From an uncultured Sphaerochaeta sp. (lineage in GTDB: Bacteria; Spirochaetota; Spirochaetia; Sphaerochaetales; Sphaerochaetaceae), in contig NZ_OY781063.1 in assembly GCF_963676285.1 (NCBI RefSeq), positions 1,736,001-1,800,000 on the forward strand: a DNA stretch of 64,000 nucleotides. Reading direction: 5' to 3'. The notes beneath the pieces were generated by a model, which was not told where the DNA came from, ran no database searches, and saw only the letters and a program-made list of their open reading frames with translations. Both the position numbers and the translations under genes were made by a program. The stretch's first letter is position 1, and each line of letters begins with the position of its first letter. Positions 8,594 through 17,674 of the stretch are shown piece by piece.

Positions 8594-9676
8594 ATGAAAA
8601 AATTGGCTGTAGTGCTTTGTATCTTCCTGATGCTCGGCTCGTTTGCATTCGCTCAAGGTAGCGATGAAGGTGGGGCAAAGAAGAGTAATCTTCGTGTTGG
8701 AATGGTAACTGATGCTGGTACGATTGATGATAAATCCTTCAATCAGGGAACTTGGGAAGGTATTTTGAAGGCAAGTAAGGACTACGCGCTTGATGTCAAA
8801 TATCTCAAGCCCGCAGGGACCACTGAGGCTGACTACCTGAAGGAAATCGGTAACTTGGTTGATGCTGGCTATAACTTTATTGTATGCCCAGGATTCAAGT
8901 TTGAGACCGCACTGTTTGAGGCTCAGGATAAGTACCCCAATGTGAAGTTCGTTATCCTCGATGGTGAACCCCACAGTGCTGATTACTCTGAGTACCGCAT
9001 TGAGCCAAATGTAGTTGCAGTGTATTATGCTGAGCACGAATCTGGCTTCCTTGCTGGACTTGCTGCCGCTTTGCAACTTAAGGAAGGCGATTTTGGGTTT
9101 GTCGGTGGAATGGAGATCCCCGCTGTACAGAAGTTCAATTGGGGCTTCCAGCAGGGTGTTGCTTTTGCAAATGAAAACTACGGCACCAAGATTGTGATGA
9201 AGCAAGAGAACAACCTTTATCAGGGTTCCTTTGACAACATCAGTGCTGGTCAGCAGATTGCAGCATCCATGTACGACCGTGGTGTGGATGTCATCTTTGC
9301 AGCAGCCGGTGGTGTTGGTGTTGGTGTTATCAACGAAGCCAAGAACCGTGCTTCCAGTGGACAGAACGTATGGGTGATCGGTGTTGACGTAGACCAGTAC
9401 CCTGAGGGCGTACTTCCTAGCGGTAAGTCCATCATCCTCACCAGTGCCATGAAGTACCTCGACCGTGCTTCCTATGACATGATTGTTGCCGAGCTCAATG
9501 GAACCTTCCCTGCTGGTGAAATACTTACCTTTACTGCAGCAAATGAGGGAGTAGGTATTCCAGCTGAGAACCCGAATCTCGACAAGGCTGTCACTGATGA
9601 AGTTGCCAAGGTCTCTGCAATGATGACCAGTGGTGAGCTTAAGGTGCGGGCTTCCGGCGATGGATTGTTCAAGTAA
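8594..9676 (+). CDS. BMP/PnrA family nucleoside-binding protein
   Basis: This 360-residue periplasmic binding protein belongs to the BmpA/TmpC/Med family, which binds purine nucleosides in spirochaetes. G-M-V-T-D-A-G-T-I-D-D-K-S-F-N-Q opens the mature domain as in PnrA. AGGAGA (8581-8586) lies 7 nt before ATG 8594; an upstream in-frame extension lacks a signal peptide and is rejected. The signal peptide ends F-A-F-A-Q-G-S and lacks the lipobox Cys that many family members have. The ATPase, two permeases and purine nucleoside phosphorylase downstream fix its role in nucleoside capture. Confidence 0.93.
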   Translation: MKKLAVVLCIFLMLGSFAFAQGSDEGGAKKSNLRVGMVTDAGTIDDKSFNQGTWEGILKASKDYALDVKYLKPAGTTEADYLKEIGNLVDAGYNFIVCPGFKFETALFEAQDKYPNVKFVILDGEPHSADYSEYRIEPNVVAVYYAEHESGFLAGLAAALQLKEGDFGFVGGMEIPAVQKFNWGFQQGVAFANENYGTKIVMKQENNLYQGSFDNISAGQQIAASMYDRGVDVIFAAAGGVGVGVINEAKNRASSGQNVWVIGVDVDQYPEGVLPSGKSIILTSAMKYLDRASYDMIVAELNGTFPAGEILTFTAANEGVGIPAENPNLDKAVTDEVAKVSAMMTSGELKVRASGDGLFK

Positions 9677-9698
9677 ACCTTCCGATTAATTCGCGCGC

Positions 9699-9723
9699 AA
9701 GGGCCACCCAATAGGTGGCCCTT
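9699..9723 (+). terminator. Intercistronic hairpin / partial terminator
   Basis: A perfect 10-bp stem with a 5-nt loop lies between the binding protein and its ATPase. Only a short T-rich tail follows. It likely allows more binding protein than membrane subunits to be made. Confidence 0.7.
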
Positions 9724-9768
9724 CTGTGCAACTCATAGCTATTATTTGTTCACACAGGGAGTCCACTG

Positions 9769-11289
9769 ATGAGCCACGTTATTGAGATGTTGAACATACG
9801 CAAGGAGTTTCCAGGAATCGTTGCAAACGATGACATCACCTTGCAAGTGGAACAGGGAGAAATACATGCCATTCTTGGTGAGAATGGAGCAGGTAAGTCT
9901 ACCCTTATGAGCATCCTTTTCGGTTTATATCATGCCGATAAGGGGAAGATTAAAGTCAAAGGGAAAGAAGTAAGGATCAATGATCCCAACGATGCCAATG
10001 AGCTTGGTATTGGGATGGTGCATCAGCACTTCCAGCTAGTACAGAATTTCACGGTTACCGAAAATATCATTCTCGGAAAAGAGGGAGGTTTTATCCTTGA
10101 TCGCAGGACTGCATCCAAGAAGATCAAGGCCCTCTCTGAAAAATATGGATTGAATATAGATCCGAACATGGTTATCGAGGATATCACTGTTGGGATGCAG
10201 CAACGCGTAGAGATCCTGAAAATGCTCTACCGAAATGCTGAGATACTGATATTTGATGAACCGACGGCAGTACTTACCCCTCAGGAAATAGAAGACCTGA
10301 TGGAGATTATGAGAAGTCTGGTTACAGAGGGGAAATCAGTTATTCTGATCACCCATAAGCTGAATGAGATCAAGGCCGTTGCCGACCGATGTACAGTTAT
10401 CCGTCGGGGAAAACTCATCGGGGTGGTGAATGTAAAGGAAACCACAACAGCCAAAATGGCATCAATGATGGTAGGTAGGCCTGTTAGTTTCAAAGTTGAC
10501 AAGAAACCTGCCCAGGTGGGGCGTGTAATATTGGATATTCATGATCTGAAGGTCATGAGCAGTAAGAAGATACTTGGAGTAAAGGATTTCTCACTTTCGG
10601 TTAAAGCTGGTGAGATTGTCGGTATTGCCGGCGTTGACGGTAATGGACAGACCGAGCTTATTGAGGCGATAACCGGATTGAGGGTGGTTGAAAGTGGTTC
10701 GATCATCCTTGATGGGAATGACATCACCAATGCCGATATTCGCAGGCGCAATGAGATTGGCCTTGGACATATTCCTGAGGATAGGCAGAAACGAGGGTTG
10801 GTGATGAGCTCTTCGGTGTTCAATAATGTTGCCATCAAGGAGTACTACCACAGCCCTTTCAGCAAGAAAGGTATTCTTGAAGCTGACTACTTACGGGAGT
10901 ATGCCCAGAAAGTGGTCGGGCAGTTTGATGTCCGCAGTGGTGAAGGCATTTTCTCCCTTGCAGGGAAGCTCTCTGGAGGCAATCAGCAGAAATTGATTGT
11001 TGGTCGTGAGGTCGTTGCTGATCCTGAGCTGCTGATAGCAGTCCAGCCAACCAGGGGACTGGATGTAGGAGCCATCGAATATATTCACTCCCAACTGGTA
11101 GCACACCGAGACAAGGGCCATGCAGTATTGCTGGTTTCCTTTGAGTTGGATGAAATCTTCAACCTCTCCGATAGGATTGCTGTCATGAATAGTGGGGAGT
11201 TGATTGATATTGTGAAAACCTCAGAGACAAATGAGGATGAGGTCGGCTTGATGATGGCCGGCGTTAAGCGAAAGGAAGGTGAACAATGA
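9769..11289 (+). CDS. Nucleoside ABC importer ATPase (two nucleotide-binding domains)
   Basis: This 506-residue protein carries two fused ATPase domains, as in YufO/NupA and RbsA-type proteins. Domain 1 has Walker A G-E-N-G-A-G-K-S-T and Walker B I-F-D-E-P-T. Domain 2 has a degenerate Walker A (G-V-D-G-N-G-Q-T-E), the signature L-S-G-G-N-Q-Q-K and a Walker B in which Glu is replaced by Gln (A-V-Q-P-T-R-G-L-D). That asymmetry is normal for this family. It energises uptake through the two permeases that follow, and its stop overlaps the next start by 4 bp. Confidence 0.92.
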   Translation: MSHVIEMLNIRKEFPGIVANDDITLQVEQGEIHAILGENGAGKSTLMSILFGLYHADKGKIKVKGKEVRINDPNDANELGIGMVHQHFQLVQNFTVTENIILGKEGGFILDRRTASKKIKALSEKYGLNIDPNMVIEDITVGMQQRVEILKMLYRNAEILIFDEPTAVLTPQEIEDLMEIMRSLVTEGKSVILITHKLNEIKAVADRCTVIRRGKLIGVVNVKETTTAKMASMMVGRPVSFKVDKKPAQVGRVILDIHDLKVMSSKKILGVKDFSLSVKAGEIVGIAGVDGNGQTELIEAITGLRVVESGSIILDGNDITNADIRRRNEIGLGHIPEDRQKRGLVMSSSVFNNVAIKEYYHSPFSKKGILEADYLREYAQKVVGQFDVRSGEGIFSLAGKLSGGNQQKLIVGREVVADPELLIAVQPTRGLDVGAIEYIHSQLVAHRDKGHAVLLVSFELDEIFNLSDRIAVMNSGELIDIVKTSETNEDEVGLMMAGVKRKEGEQ

Positions 11290-12407
11290 AATCATTGAAA
11301 AAACGAGAACTGCAAAGCAACGCCTTCCTCGTCGCAGTCAGTGCAGTGGTCCTTGGTCTTATTGCCGGTGCCATTCTTATGGCTTCAATCGGTAGTAATC
11401 CCTTTGCAGGGTTTTGGTACTTGTTCCGTGGAAGTCTGATGAATATTGAGAGAATTGGAAACACCTTGGCAACAGCAACTACCTTGATGTTGGTAGGTCT
11501 TTCTGTTGCTTTTGCTTTCAGGACAGGACTATTCAACATTGGTGCAAGTGGACAGATGTTGGTTGGTGGCCTCTGTGCAACGATTGTTGCCCATAAGGTG
11601 TTTCTTCCCCGTCCACTCTTCTTGGCTGTATTGATCGGAGCGGCCTTGGCTGGGGGAGCAATCTGGGGAGTTATTCCTGGATTCCTTAAAGCCAAGTTCA
11701 ATGTGCATGAAGTTGTTGCTACCATTATGATGAACTGGATCGCCTACTGGTCGGTCTATTACTTTGTTCCTGCCTATCTCAAGGGACCCTCCCTGGAGAC
11801 TGAGAGCGCCAGTATTGCAGTTTCCCAATCCCTCAGAACAGAGTGGTTGACCAACCTATTCAACGGATCGTACATGAACCTTGGTTTCTTCATAGCGATT
11901 ATCTCAGTGATTTTGATCAAGTTCATCCTGGATAAGACAACGCTGGGCTTCAGTCTGAAAGCGGTTGGAGCCAACCGTTTCTGCGCTGAGTATGCAGGGA
12001 TCAAGGTGAATCGAAATGTGGTCATCTCCATGATGATCGCAGGTGGTCTGGCAGGTCTGGCGGGGTTATCATTCTACACAGGGTATTCAAGGAATATGCA
12101 GATTGGAGTCATGCCTTCCCAAGGGTTTGATGGAATTGCCGTAGCACTTTTGGGTGCAAGCAATCCACTAGGGGTCTTCTTCAGTGCACTGTTCTTTGGA
12201 ATCTTGCAATCTGGAAAAGGGTTCATGAATGCCATGACCAGTGTTCCCCCGGAGATTGCCGATACCATCATTGCCGTAATCATCTACTTTACGGCAACCA
12301 GTGTATTGTTCAAGCGTTTCTGGGATGCTGTATTCAAACGACGAAATAACAGGATCAATTCCCAAGAGGAACCTGTGGCAAGAACACCAGAGAAGGAGGA
12401 CAAGTAA
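11286..12407 (+). CDS. Nucleoside ABC importer permease (YufP/NupB-like)
   Basis: This 373-residue BPD_transp_2 family permease has about ten membrane helices. G-L-F-N-I-G-A-S-G-Q-M-L-V-G-G (about residues 80-94) and M-P-S-Q-G-F-D-G-I-A-V-A-L-L-G are family hallmarks. It overlaps the ATPase gene (ATGA) and is followed one base later by the second permease. The first permease in these systems is normally the longer one, as seen here. Confidence 0.92.
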   Translation: MKSLKKRELQSNAFLVAVSAVVLGLIAGAILMASIGSNPFAGFWYLFRGSLMNIERIGNTLATATTLMLVGLSVAFAFRTGLFNIGASGQMLVGGLCATIVAHKVFLPRPLFLAVLIGAALAGGAIWGVIPGFLKAKFNVHEVVATIMMNWIAYWSVYYFVPAYLKGPSLETESASIAVSQSLRTEWLTNLFNGSYMNLGFFIAIISVILIKFILDKTTLGFSLKAVGANRFCAEYAGIKVNRNVVISMMIAGGLAGLAGLSFYTGYSRNMQIGVMPSQGFDGIAVALLGASNPLGVFFSALFFGILQSGKGFMNAMTSVPPEIADTIIAVIIYFTATSVLFKRFWDAVFKRRNNRINSQEEPVARTPEKEDK

Positions 12408-12408
12408 T

Positions 12409-13341
12409 ATGTGGGATACCTTGGTAAGTATTTTTCCCTATGCAATCGCCTATACGATTCCCATGTTGATGACCTCCCTTGGGGGTTTGTACAGTGAACG
12501 AAGCGGTGTCACTAACCTTGGGCTGGAAGGCTTGATGCTTGTTGGTTACTTTGCCAGTGCCATAACGATCAAGATGAGTGAAGCAACCTTGGGTATCAAT
12601 GCGCTACCCATAGGGCTGCTTGTAGGTGTTGCCGCTGGTGCAATCTTCAGTCTTCTCCACGCGTTTGCCTCGATCAACCTGAAGGCTGACCAGGTAATCA
12701 GTGGAACAGCAATCAATATGTTGGCAGCTGCCCTCACGGTATATCTTGCCAGAACCATCAGTGGGAGCGGAAACGTCCGTATCATGATGGGTATCGTTCG
12801 TGAGAATATCCCGTTCCTTTCCAAGATACCGATCATTGGACCTCTCTTCTTCAGCCAGTCCTACTGGACCACATGGGTCTGTCTGATTATCTGGGGGCTT
12901 TCGTGGATTTTGTTGTACAAGACCAGCTTTGGTCTTCGTCTCCGCGCTTGTGGAGAGCACCCTTCTGCTGTTGCCTCAGCTGGAATCAATGTACATAAGA
13001 TGCGATACTTCGGTGTTGCCATGAGTGGTGCTCTTGCAGGATTGGGAGGGTCGGTCATCTTGATAACCTACTCAGGCGAGTTCAATGGTACGGTTGCCGG
13101 TCTCGGCTTTCTCTCCATTGCTGCCTTGATCTTTGGACAGTGGAAACCATTGGGCATTCTTGGTGCAACCTTCTTTTTCGGAATTGCAACAACAATTGCC
13201 AATGTCAGTCAGGTCATACCTTCCTTGCAGGTAATTCCTCCTGTCTTCTTCAAGATTTTCCCCTATGTAGCCACCTTATTGGCTTTGGTGCTATTCTCTA
13301 AAAATTCCGCTGCTCCAAAGGCTAGTGGAGAACCGTTCTAA
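12409..13341 (+). CDS. Nucleoside ABC importer permease (YufQ/NupC-like)
   Basis: This 310-residue second permease of the same BPD_transp_2 family has the conserved S-G-V-T-N-L-G-L-E-G and A-D-Q-V-I-S-G-T-A-I-N motifs. AAGGAGGA (12393-12400) lies 8 nt before ATG 12409, which decides the start. It forms the membrane heterodimer with the product of the preceding gene. Confidence 0.92.
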   Translation: MWDTLVSIFPYAIAYTIPMLMTSLGGLYSERSGVTNLGLEGLMLVGYFASAITIKMSEATLGINALPIGLLVGVAAGAIFSLLHAFASINLKADQVISGTAINMLAAALTVYLARTISGSGNVRIMMGIVRENIPFLSKIPIIGPLFFSQSYWTTWVCLIIWGLSWILLYKTSFGLRLRACGEHPSAVASAGINVHKMRYFGVAMSGALAGLGGSVILITYSGEFNGTVAGLGFLSIAALIFGQWKPLGILGATFFFGIATTIANVSQVIPSLQVIPPVFFKIFPYVATLLALVLFSKNSAAPKASGEPF

Positions 13342-13359
13342 TAGTCTCAGGAGGACTGT

Positions 13360-14190
13360 ATGGATAATTTGATGGATAAAATGCAGGAAGCTGCGATGTA
13401 TATTACTTCTCGTATCGGAGAGGAGCCCGTTTCAATTGGTATGGTATTGGGTAGTGGACTTGGGGGGTTGGCTGATGAGCTGGAGGATGCTGTAGCAATC
13501 TCCTATAAGGATATTCCCCATTTCCCAGTCTCTACAGTGTATGGCCATAAAGGTCGTTTGGTAGCTGGTACGCTGGAAGGTAAACGTGTGTTATGCATGC
13601 AGGGCCGCTTTCACTACTATGAAGGGTATGGTATGGACCAGGTGGTCTTTCCCATCCAGGTGATGCATGCCCTCGGTATTGAACAGCTCTTGGTGACCAA
13701 TGCTGCCGGTGGAGTGAATGAATCCTATAAGCCGGGTGATTTGATGTTGATCAGTGACCACATCAAATTGATCGCTGACAGTCCTATGCGTGGACCCAAC
13801 TATGAGAGCCTTGGGGAACGATTCTTTGATATGACCAATGCCTATGACAAGCAGTTGTGTTCCTTGGCAAGGGAGGAAGCGAAAAAACAGGATATTTCAT
13901 TGCAGGAAGGTGTCTACATGTTTTTTGCGGGGCCATCATATGAGACTCCTGCAGAGATCCGTGCAGCAAGGACGCTCGGGGCAGATGCAGTGGGAATGTC
14001 CACGGTACCTGAAGCAATTGCTGCAAGCCATATGCGTATGAAGGTGCTGGGGATCAGTTGCATCACTAATATGGCATCTGGAATCCTGGACCAGCCGCTG
14101 AGTCATACCGAGGTCATGGAGACAGGAGACCAGGTGAAGGAAGCCTTTACTTCTCTGGTTCGCAGTGTAACAAAGGTCTGGCCTGTATGA
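13360..14190 (+). CDS. punA: Purine nucleoside phosphorylase
   Basis: This 276-residue enzyme splits inosine and guanosine with phosphate into free base and ribose-1-phosphate. It is the trimeric PNP type: G-S-G-L-G-G-L-A (phosphate loop), G-H-K-G-R-L-V-A-G, T-N-A-A-G-G-V-N and G-P-S-Y-E-T-P-A-E-I-R are all intact. A D-A-V-G-M-S-T-V-P-E-A segment completes the base site. It follows the importer by 18 bp with AGGAGG before the ATG, so imported nucleosides are broken down at once. The adenosine deaminase at 58118-59203 supplies the complementary step for adenosine. Confidence 0.94.
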   Translation: MDNLMDKMQEAAMYITSRIGEEPVSIGMVLGSGLGGLADELEDAVAISYKDIPHFPVSTVYGHKGRLVAGTLEGKRVLCMQGRFHYYEGYGMDQVVFPIQVMHALGIEQLLVTNAAGGVNESYKPGDLMLISDHIKLIADSPMRGPNYESLGERFFDMTNAYDKQLCSLAREEAKKQDISLQEGVYMFFAGPSYETPAEIRAARTLGADAVGMSTVPEAIAASHMRMKVLGISCITNMASGILDQPLSHTEVMETGDQVKEAFTSLVRSVTKVWPV

Positions 14191-14651
14191 AGAGCCAGGC
14201 ACTGATAGAGCAATTGGGTCTGGAACCTCTCCCAGGGGAAGGTGGATTCTTTAAGCGGGTTCACTCTTTCATGGAGGAAGACCGCTTGCTTGGCAGTGTC
14301 ATCTACTATCTGGTCACCGAAGAGAGCTACTCCTCTCTCCACTATCTCTCTACTGATGAGGTATGGTTCTTCCTCGAGGGTGATTCCTTGGAGCAGCTGG
14401 TACTCAACAGTGATGGTAGTCATGAAATACGTCTGTTGGGACCGGTAAGCAAGGGAAGCCAGCCTCTCTCCATAGTGCGGGGAGGGTGTTGGCAGGGAAC
14501 CAAACTCCGAGGAAGCCAAGGTTGGGCTTTATGTGCAACTACCATGTGCCCTTCCTTCGAGCAGAGTGTTTACAGGCAAGGTACTACAGAACTGGAGGGT
14601 GAGTATCCACAGTGTCCTGATATAAGAAGATTCTTAGCGAAGGAGGAGTGA
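14187..14651 (+). CDS. Cupin_5 (DUF985) family protein
   Basis: This 154-residue single-domain cupin of the DUF985 type has G-E-G-G-F-F-K-R near the start, then Y-Y-L-V-T-E-E-S-Y-S-S-L-H and S-T-D-E-V-W-F-F-L-E-G in the beta-barrel core. Relatives have been proposed to be sugar epimerase-like or small-molecule binding proteins, but no firm activity is known. It overlaps the phosphorylase gene by 4 bp and so is co-translated. A role in handling the ribose product is possible but unproven. Confidence 0.85.
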   Translation: MKSQALIEQLGLEPLPGEGGFFKRVHSFMEEDRLLGSVIYYLVTEESYSSLHYLSTDEVWFFLEGDSLEQLVLNSDGSHEIRLLGPVSKGSQPLSIVRGGCWQGTKLRGSQGWALCATTMCPSFEQSVYRQGTTELEGEYPQCPDIRRFLAKEE

Positions 14652-15352
14652 TGCGCAGTATTCTAGTGAGCGGAGGAACCAGTACCTTGGGGAGGGCAAT
14701 CTGTGAACGATTTGTCAAAGCCGGGGAGCGGGTGTACTGCGGTTATGCATCAAACAGGGAAACCGCTGATGAATTGGCAGCTTCCTATGGCCCCTCCTTG
14801 ATCCCTCTCCATCTCGATATCCAGGATGCAGGAAGTATTGCTTCATCACTCCAGGAACTGGAAGGACTTGACGTCCTGGTGAACAACAGCGGGGTGTTTT
14901 CTGTTTTCACCCCAACTGAGTTATTGGAATCTGAGTGGCAGAGAATCTTTGACATCAATGTAACAGGTCTATTCAGGCTGACCCAGAAGTGTATCCCGTT
15001 ACTCAGGGCAAGAAAGGGAAGTATTGTCAATATTGCAAGTATCAATGCACTTCATCCTGGGTTTGGTGGTACGAGCCACTATGATGCATCAAAAGGTGCG
15101 GTGGTTGCATATACGAAAAGTCTGGCAAAGGAACTGGGGCCATCGATCCGTGTAAATGCAGTAGCTCCCGGGTTGTTGAAGGCTCCTTATCTTGATAATG
15201 AGAATCCATTGAGACAACACTATGAAGAGCGCTCCTTGCTCCAATCACTGGTAGAGCCTGGAGAAGTGGCGAAGGTGGTGCAATTATTGTCTGACTGCAG
15301 TGCGATGACCGGTGAGCTGGTCGGCGTTGACTGCGGGTATCTCATGGGGTGA
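14651..15352 (+). CDS. SDR family oxidoreductase
   Basis: This 233-residue short-chain dehydrogenase/reductase has the Rossmann loop S-G-G-T-S-T-L-G-R-A, the N-N-S-G motif, the catalytic Ser in N-I-A-S-I-N, and the Y-x-x-x-K pair as Y-D-A-S-K-G. Substrate and NAD/NADP preference cannot be read from the sequence. It is FabG-like overall, but the fabG neighbourhood is absent. AGGAGG (14641-14646) favours ATG 14651 over the GTG three bases earlier. It overlaps the cupin gene. Confidence 0.88.
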   Translation: MRSILVSGGTSTLGRAICERFVKAGERVYCGYASNRETADELAASYGPSLIPLHLDIQDAGSIASSLQELEGLDVLVNNSGVFSVFTPTELLESEWQRIFDINVTGLFRLTQKCIPLLRARKGSIVNIASINALHPGFGGTSHYDASKGAVVAYTKSLAKELGPSIRVNAVAPGLLKAPYLDNENPLRQHYEERSLLQSLVEPGEVAKVVQLLSDCSAMTGELVGVDCGYLMG

Positions 15353-15354
15353 GT

Positions 15355-16074
15355 ATGAGAATACTGTGTATTTCAGATGAGACAGACCCCTTGGTATACT
15401 CCAAGAATATTTCCAGCCGATATGGAGATGTCGATATTGTGATCTCAGCAGGCGATCTCCCTCTCAAATATTATGAGTTCATTATCTCGAGCCTGAACAA
15501 GCCTCTTTTCTTTGTGTTTGGGAACCATAATCTAGAGTATCTGCATCAATTTGTTGAACAGTCGCCCCTTCTCTCCCAGTATGGCTACAACAAGGATGGA
15601 AAGGTGCAAACCTTGCCTACTTTTGGCGGTGGGGATTTTGCAGACGGTAAGGTGTTATATGACAAGAAGCATAATCTGATCATTGCCGGTCTTGGTGGTT
15701 CCATGCGCTACAACAAGGGTGCACACCAATACTCTGAGCGGGAAATGTTCTTCAGGATGCTGAAAATGGCCCCGAAACTGTTGTTCAACCGTTTGTTCAG
15801 GGGAAGGTGGGTCGATATCCTGCTCACCCATGCAGCTCCCCTCGGCCTTGGTGATGATACCGATCGCTGTCACCAAGGATTTTCCACTTTTTTGACTTTC
15901 ATGCAATGGTTCAAGCCTAGGTACTTGCTTCATGGTCATATTCATCTGCATGATATGAATGCCAATCGACATCATGTGTACAAACAGACCAAGGTCATCA
16001 ATATCTTTCAGAACTACATACTTGATGACCCTGCACTAGGAAAGGGGAAACAAGATGGTAAAAATGGGCGTTGA
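15355..16074 (+). CDS. Metallophosphoesterase
   Basis: This 239-residue calcineurin-like phosphoesterase has I-S-D near the N-terminus, S-A-G-D-L, F-G-N-H-N, L-T-H-A-A-P and L-H-G-H-I-H, the metal-binding blocks of the family in order. The first block is D-E-T-D instead of the usual D-x-H, a change worth noting because that His normally binds one of the two metals. A GTG two codons upstream is an alternative start. It overlaps the downstream ParB-like gene by 20 bp. The substrate is unknown. Confidence 0.85.
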   Translation: MRILCISDETDPLVYSKNISSRYGDVDIVISAGDLPLKYYEFIISSLNKPLFFVFGNHNLEYLHQFVEQSPLLSQYGYNKDGKVQTLPTFGGGDFADGKVLYDKKHNLIIAGLGGSMRYNKGAHQYSEREMFFRMLKMAPKLLFNRLFRGRWVDILLTHAAPLGLGDDTDRCHQGFSTFLTFMQWFKPRYLLHGHIHLHDMNANRHHVYKQTKVINIFQNYILDDPALGKGKQDGKNGR

Positions 16075-16972
16075 TCTGAGTTCCCAGACAAATGAGGACT
16101 TTGAAAAAGCTCGTTCCAGAGGAAGAATGCAATCTTTGCTCAGCAGCTTGGCATGGAAAAATTCAGATCTCTTGAGTTTTTATGCGGTAACCGAGTTGTT
16201 GAAACCCAAGAATGAGACATATCGAGGAATGAGGACCATTCCTGTAAATCAGATAATCGGAAGCGAAGGAAGATATCAGGACTTTTCCATGGCTTTCTAC
16301 CCGAAGAAGGAACTTCTCAGATCCCGATGGAGAAGTATTGACCGGGCAACAAAGGAGTATGTAATCCTTCCTCCCATATCTGTCTATAAACTTGGAAAGT
16401 GGTACTTTGTGCGGGACGGGAACCATCGTGTCTCGGTTGCAAAGACCCAAGGTGTGGAATTCATCGACGCAGAGGTTGTTGAACTGGACAGCCAGATCCC
16501 CTTGGAAGCTGGATTGACCATGAAGGGTTTGCGTAAGCGGGTGGTTGACTATGAGAGAGAGCGGTTCATCGCCCAGTACAATACAACCTATCTCCCGATG
16601 GATGAGATTCTCTTCACCTCCCCAGGATCCTACCCGGAGATGGTTAATCATATCCTGGTCCATAAATACTATCTCAATGAGGGAAAGGAAGAGGAAATAA
16701 GCTTTGAGGAAGGATCTAAATCCTGGTACGAGAATGTCTATCGTCCTATTGTTGAGGAAGTACAACGAGCACGATTGCTTGCATCCTTTCCCGGGAATAC
16801 CGAGGCTGACCTCTATATGTGGATCGTTCGTCACTGGGATAACCTCAAACATATGAGTGGTAGCCAAGAGGTAAGCATAGAGAGTGCAACCCACGACTAC
16901 AAGACCCGCTATGGACGGGGCCGGTTAGTGCGTTGGGTTAATTGGATTCGATACTTCTTCTCCAAGAATTAA
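16055..16972 (+). CDS. ParB/sulfiredoxin-fold domain protein
   Basis: This 305-residue protein has a ParB N-terminal-like domain at about residues 55-150: I-P-V-N-Q-I-I-G-S-E-G-R, then L-P-P-I-S-V-Y-K and the nucleotide-binding-like loop V-R-D-G-N-H-R-V-S-V-A. The C-terminal half is unlike chromosome-partitioning ParB, and no DNA-binding helix-turn-helix is obvious. Similar proteins are often labelled ParB-like, but the chromosome context (no parA, no origin genes) gives no support for partitioning. It is the last gene of the long operon, ending at a strong terminator. Confidence 0.7.
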   Translation: MVKMGVDLSSQTNEDFEKARSRGRMQSLLSSLAWKNSDLLSFYAVTELLKPKNETYRGMRTIPVNQIIGSEGRYQDFSMAFYPKKELLRSRWRSIDRATKEYVILPPISVYKLGKWYFVRDGNHRVSVAKTQGVEFIDAEVVELDSQIPLEAGLTMKGLRKRVVDYERERFIAQYNTTYLPMDEILFTSPGSYPEMVNHILVHKYYLNEGKEEEISFEEGSKSWYENVYRPIVEEVQRARLLASFPGNTEADLYMWIVRHWDNLKHMSGSQEVSIESATHDYKTRYGRGRLVRWVNWIRYFFSKN

Positions 16973-16978
16973 AGAAGA

Positions 16979-17002
16979 GAGGGAAGCATTTCTGCTTCCC
17001 TC
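16979..17002. terminator. Bidirectional terminator
   Basis: A perfect 10-bp stem (GAGGGAAGCA / TGCTTCCCTC) with a TTTC loop sits between convergent genes. The flanks are A-rich on the left and moderately T-rich on the right. Confidence 0.75.
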
Positions 17003-17013
17003 AACTCGATTTC

Positions 17014-17604
17014 TTACTCTTGTATGTAGGCACTGAGCGTGTCAGCGTATACCTCCATCTCCTTGCCAAGACGATCGCTTGGGCGAATGGCTCCTTCCTT
17101 TCCTGCAAGGTGGACGATTCCTGAAACTGGCTGGTCACAGAAATCCAGTTCGTCATGCACACCAAACGGGATATGGAGCATTCCCATTGACTGTGCCCAA
17201 TAGATCATGGCTGTAAGGGTGTGTGCACCTTCACAGGTTGAGTTTGAGCAACTGGTGAAGCAGGCAAAGAACTTTGTTTCCAGACTCTTGTCCTTGCTTA
17301 GGGAGAGCGTAGTATCCAGGAAGGTCTTCATCTCTGCTGAAATATTTCCAAATCTTGTCGGGCTGCCTAGAATGATCATATCACTCTTGAGCAGTGTCGA
17401 CGTACTGACAATAGGAAGGGCGAGAATATCCTCGTAGTAGTCGTTGGTAGTCTCTTGTGTGTTCGCCCAGATATGCAGATCAGGGTCATCAACCCGGTAG
17501 AGGCGTGCATCGATATTTCGTTCAGCCATGAGTTCCTTCAGATAGGACCCGATAATATAGCAATTGCCACTTACGCTATGAATTATGATGGAACAACGCT
17601 TCAT
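17014..17604 (-). CDS. Flavodoxin-like NAD(P)H-dependent oxidoreductase
   Basis: This 196-residue protein has the flavodoxin/WrbA fold: a phosphate loop H-S-V-S-G-N-C-Y at the N-terminus, then D-M-I-I-L-G-S-P-T-R-F-G-N-I-S-A-E-M-K-T-F-L-D, the FMN-binding block of the WrbA/flavodoxin-2 group. C-S-N-S-T-C-E-G in the third block replaces the more usual H-G-G-G-Q. It likely carries FMN and reduces quinones or similar acceptors in the cytoplasm. It stands alone, with a terminator behind it. Confidence 0.82.
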   Translation of the reverse strand: MKRCSIIIHSVSGNCYIIGSYLKELMAERNIDARLYRVDDPDLHIWANTQETTNDYYEDILALPIVSTSTLLKSDMIILGSPTRFGNISAEMKTFLDTTLSLSKDKSLETKFFACFTSCSNSTCEGAHTLTAMIYWAQSMGMLHIPFGVHDELDFCDQPVSGIVHLAGKEGAIRPSDRLGKEMEVYADTLSAYIQE

Positions 17605-17674
17605 GTGTAGACCTCACTTGTTTTGTTCTTACCTTAACTATACTACACAAAGCCCTGTTCGTGGGAAAAATGCT

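Noticed and set aside
16163..16894. 243-codon minus-strand frame inside the ParB-like gene
   Set aside because: Antisense shadow without a start signal or recognisable motif.
16055..16972. Chromosome-partitioning ParB and a nearby origin
   Set aside because: No parA, dnaA, parS-like repeats or replication genes nearby, and the C-terminal half is unlike ParB.
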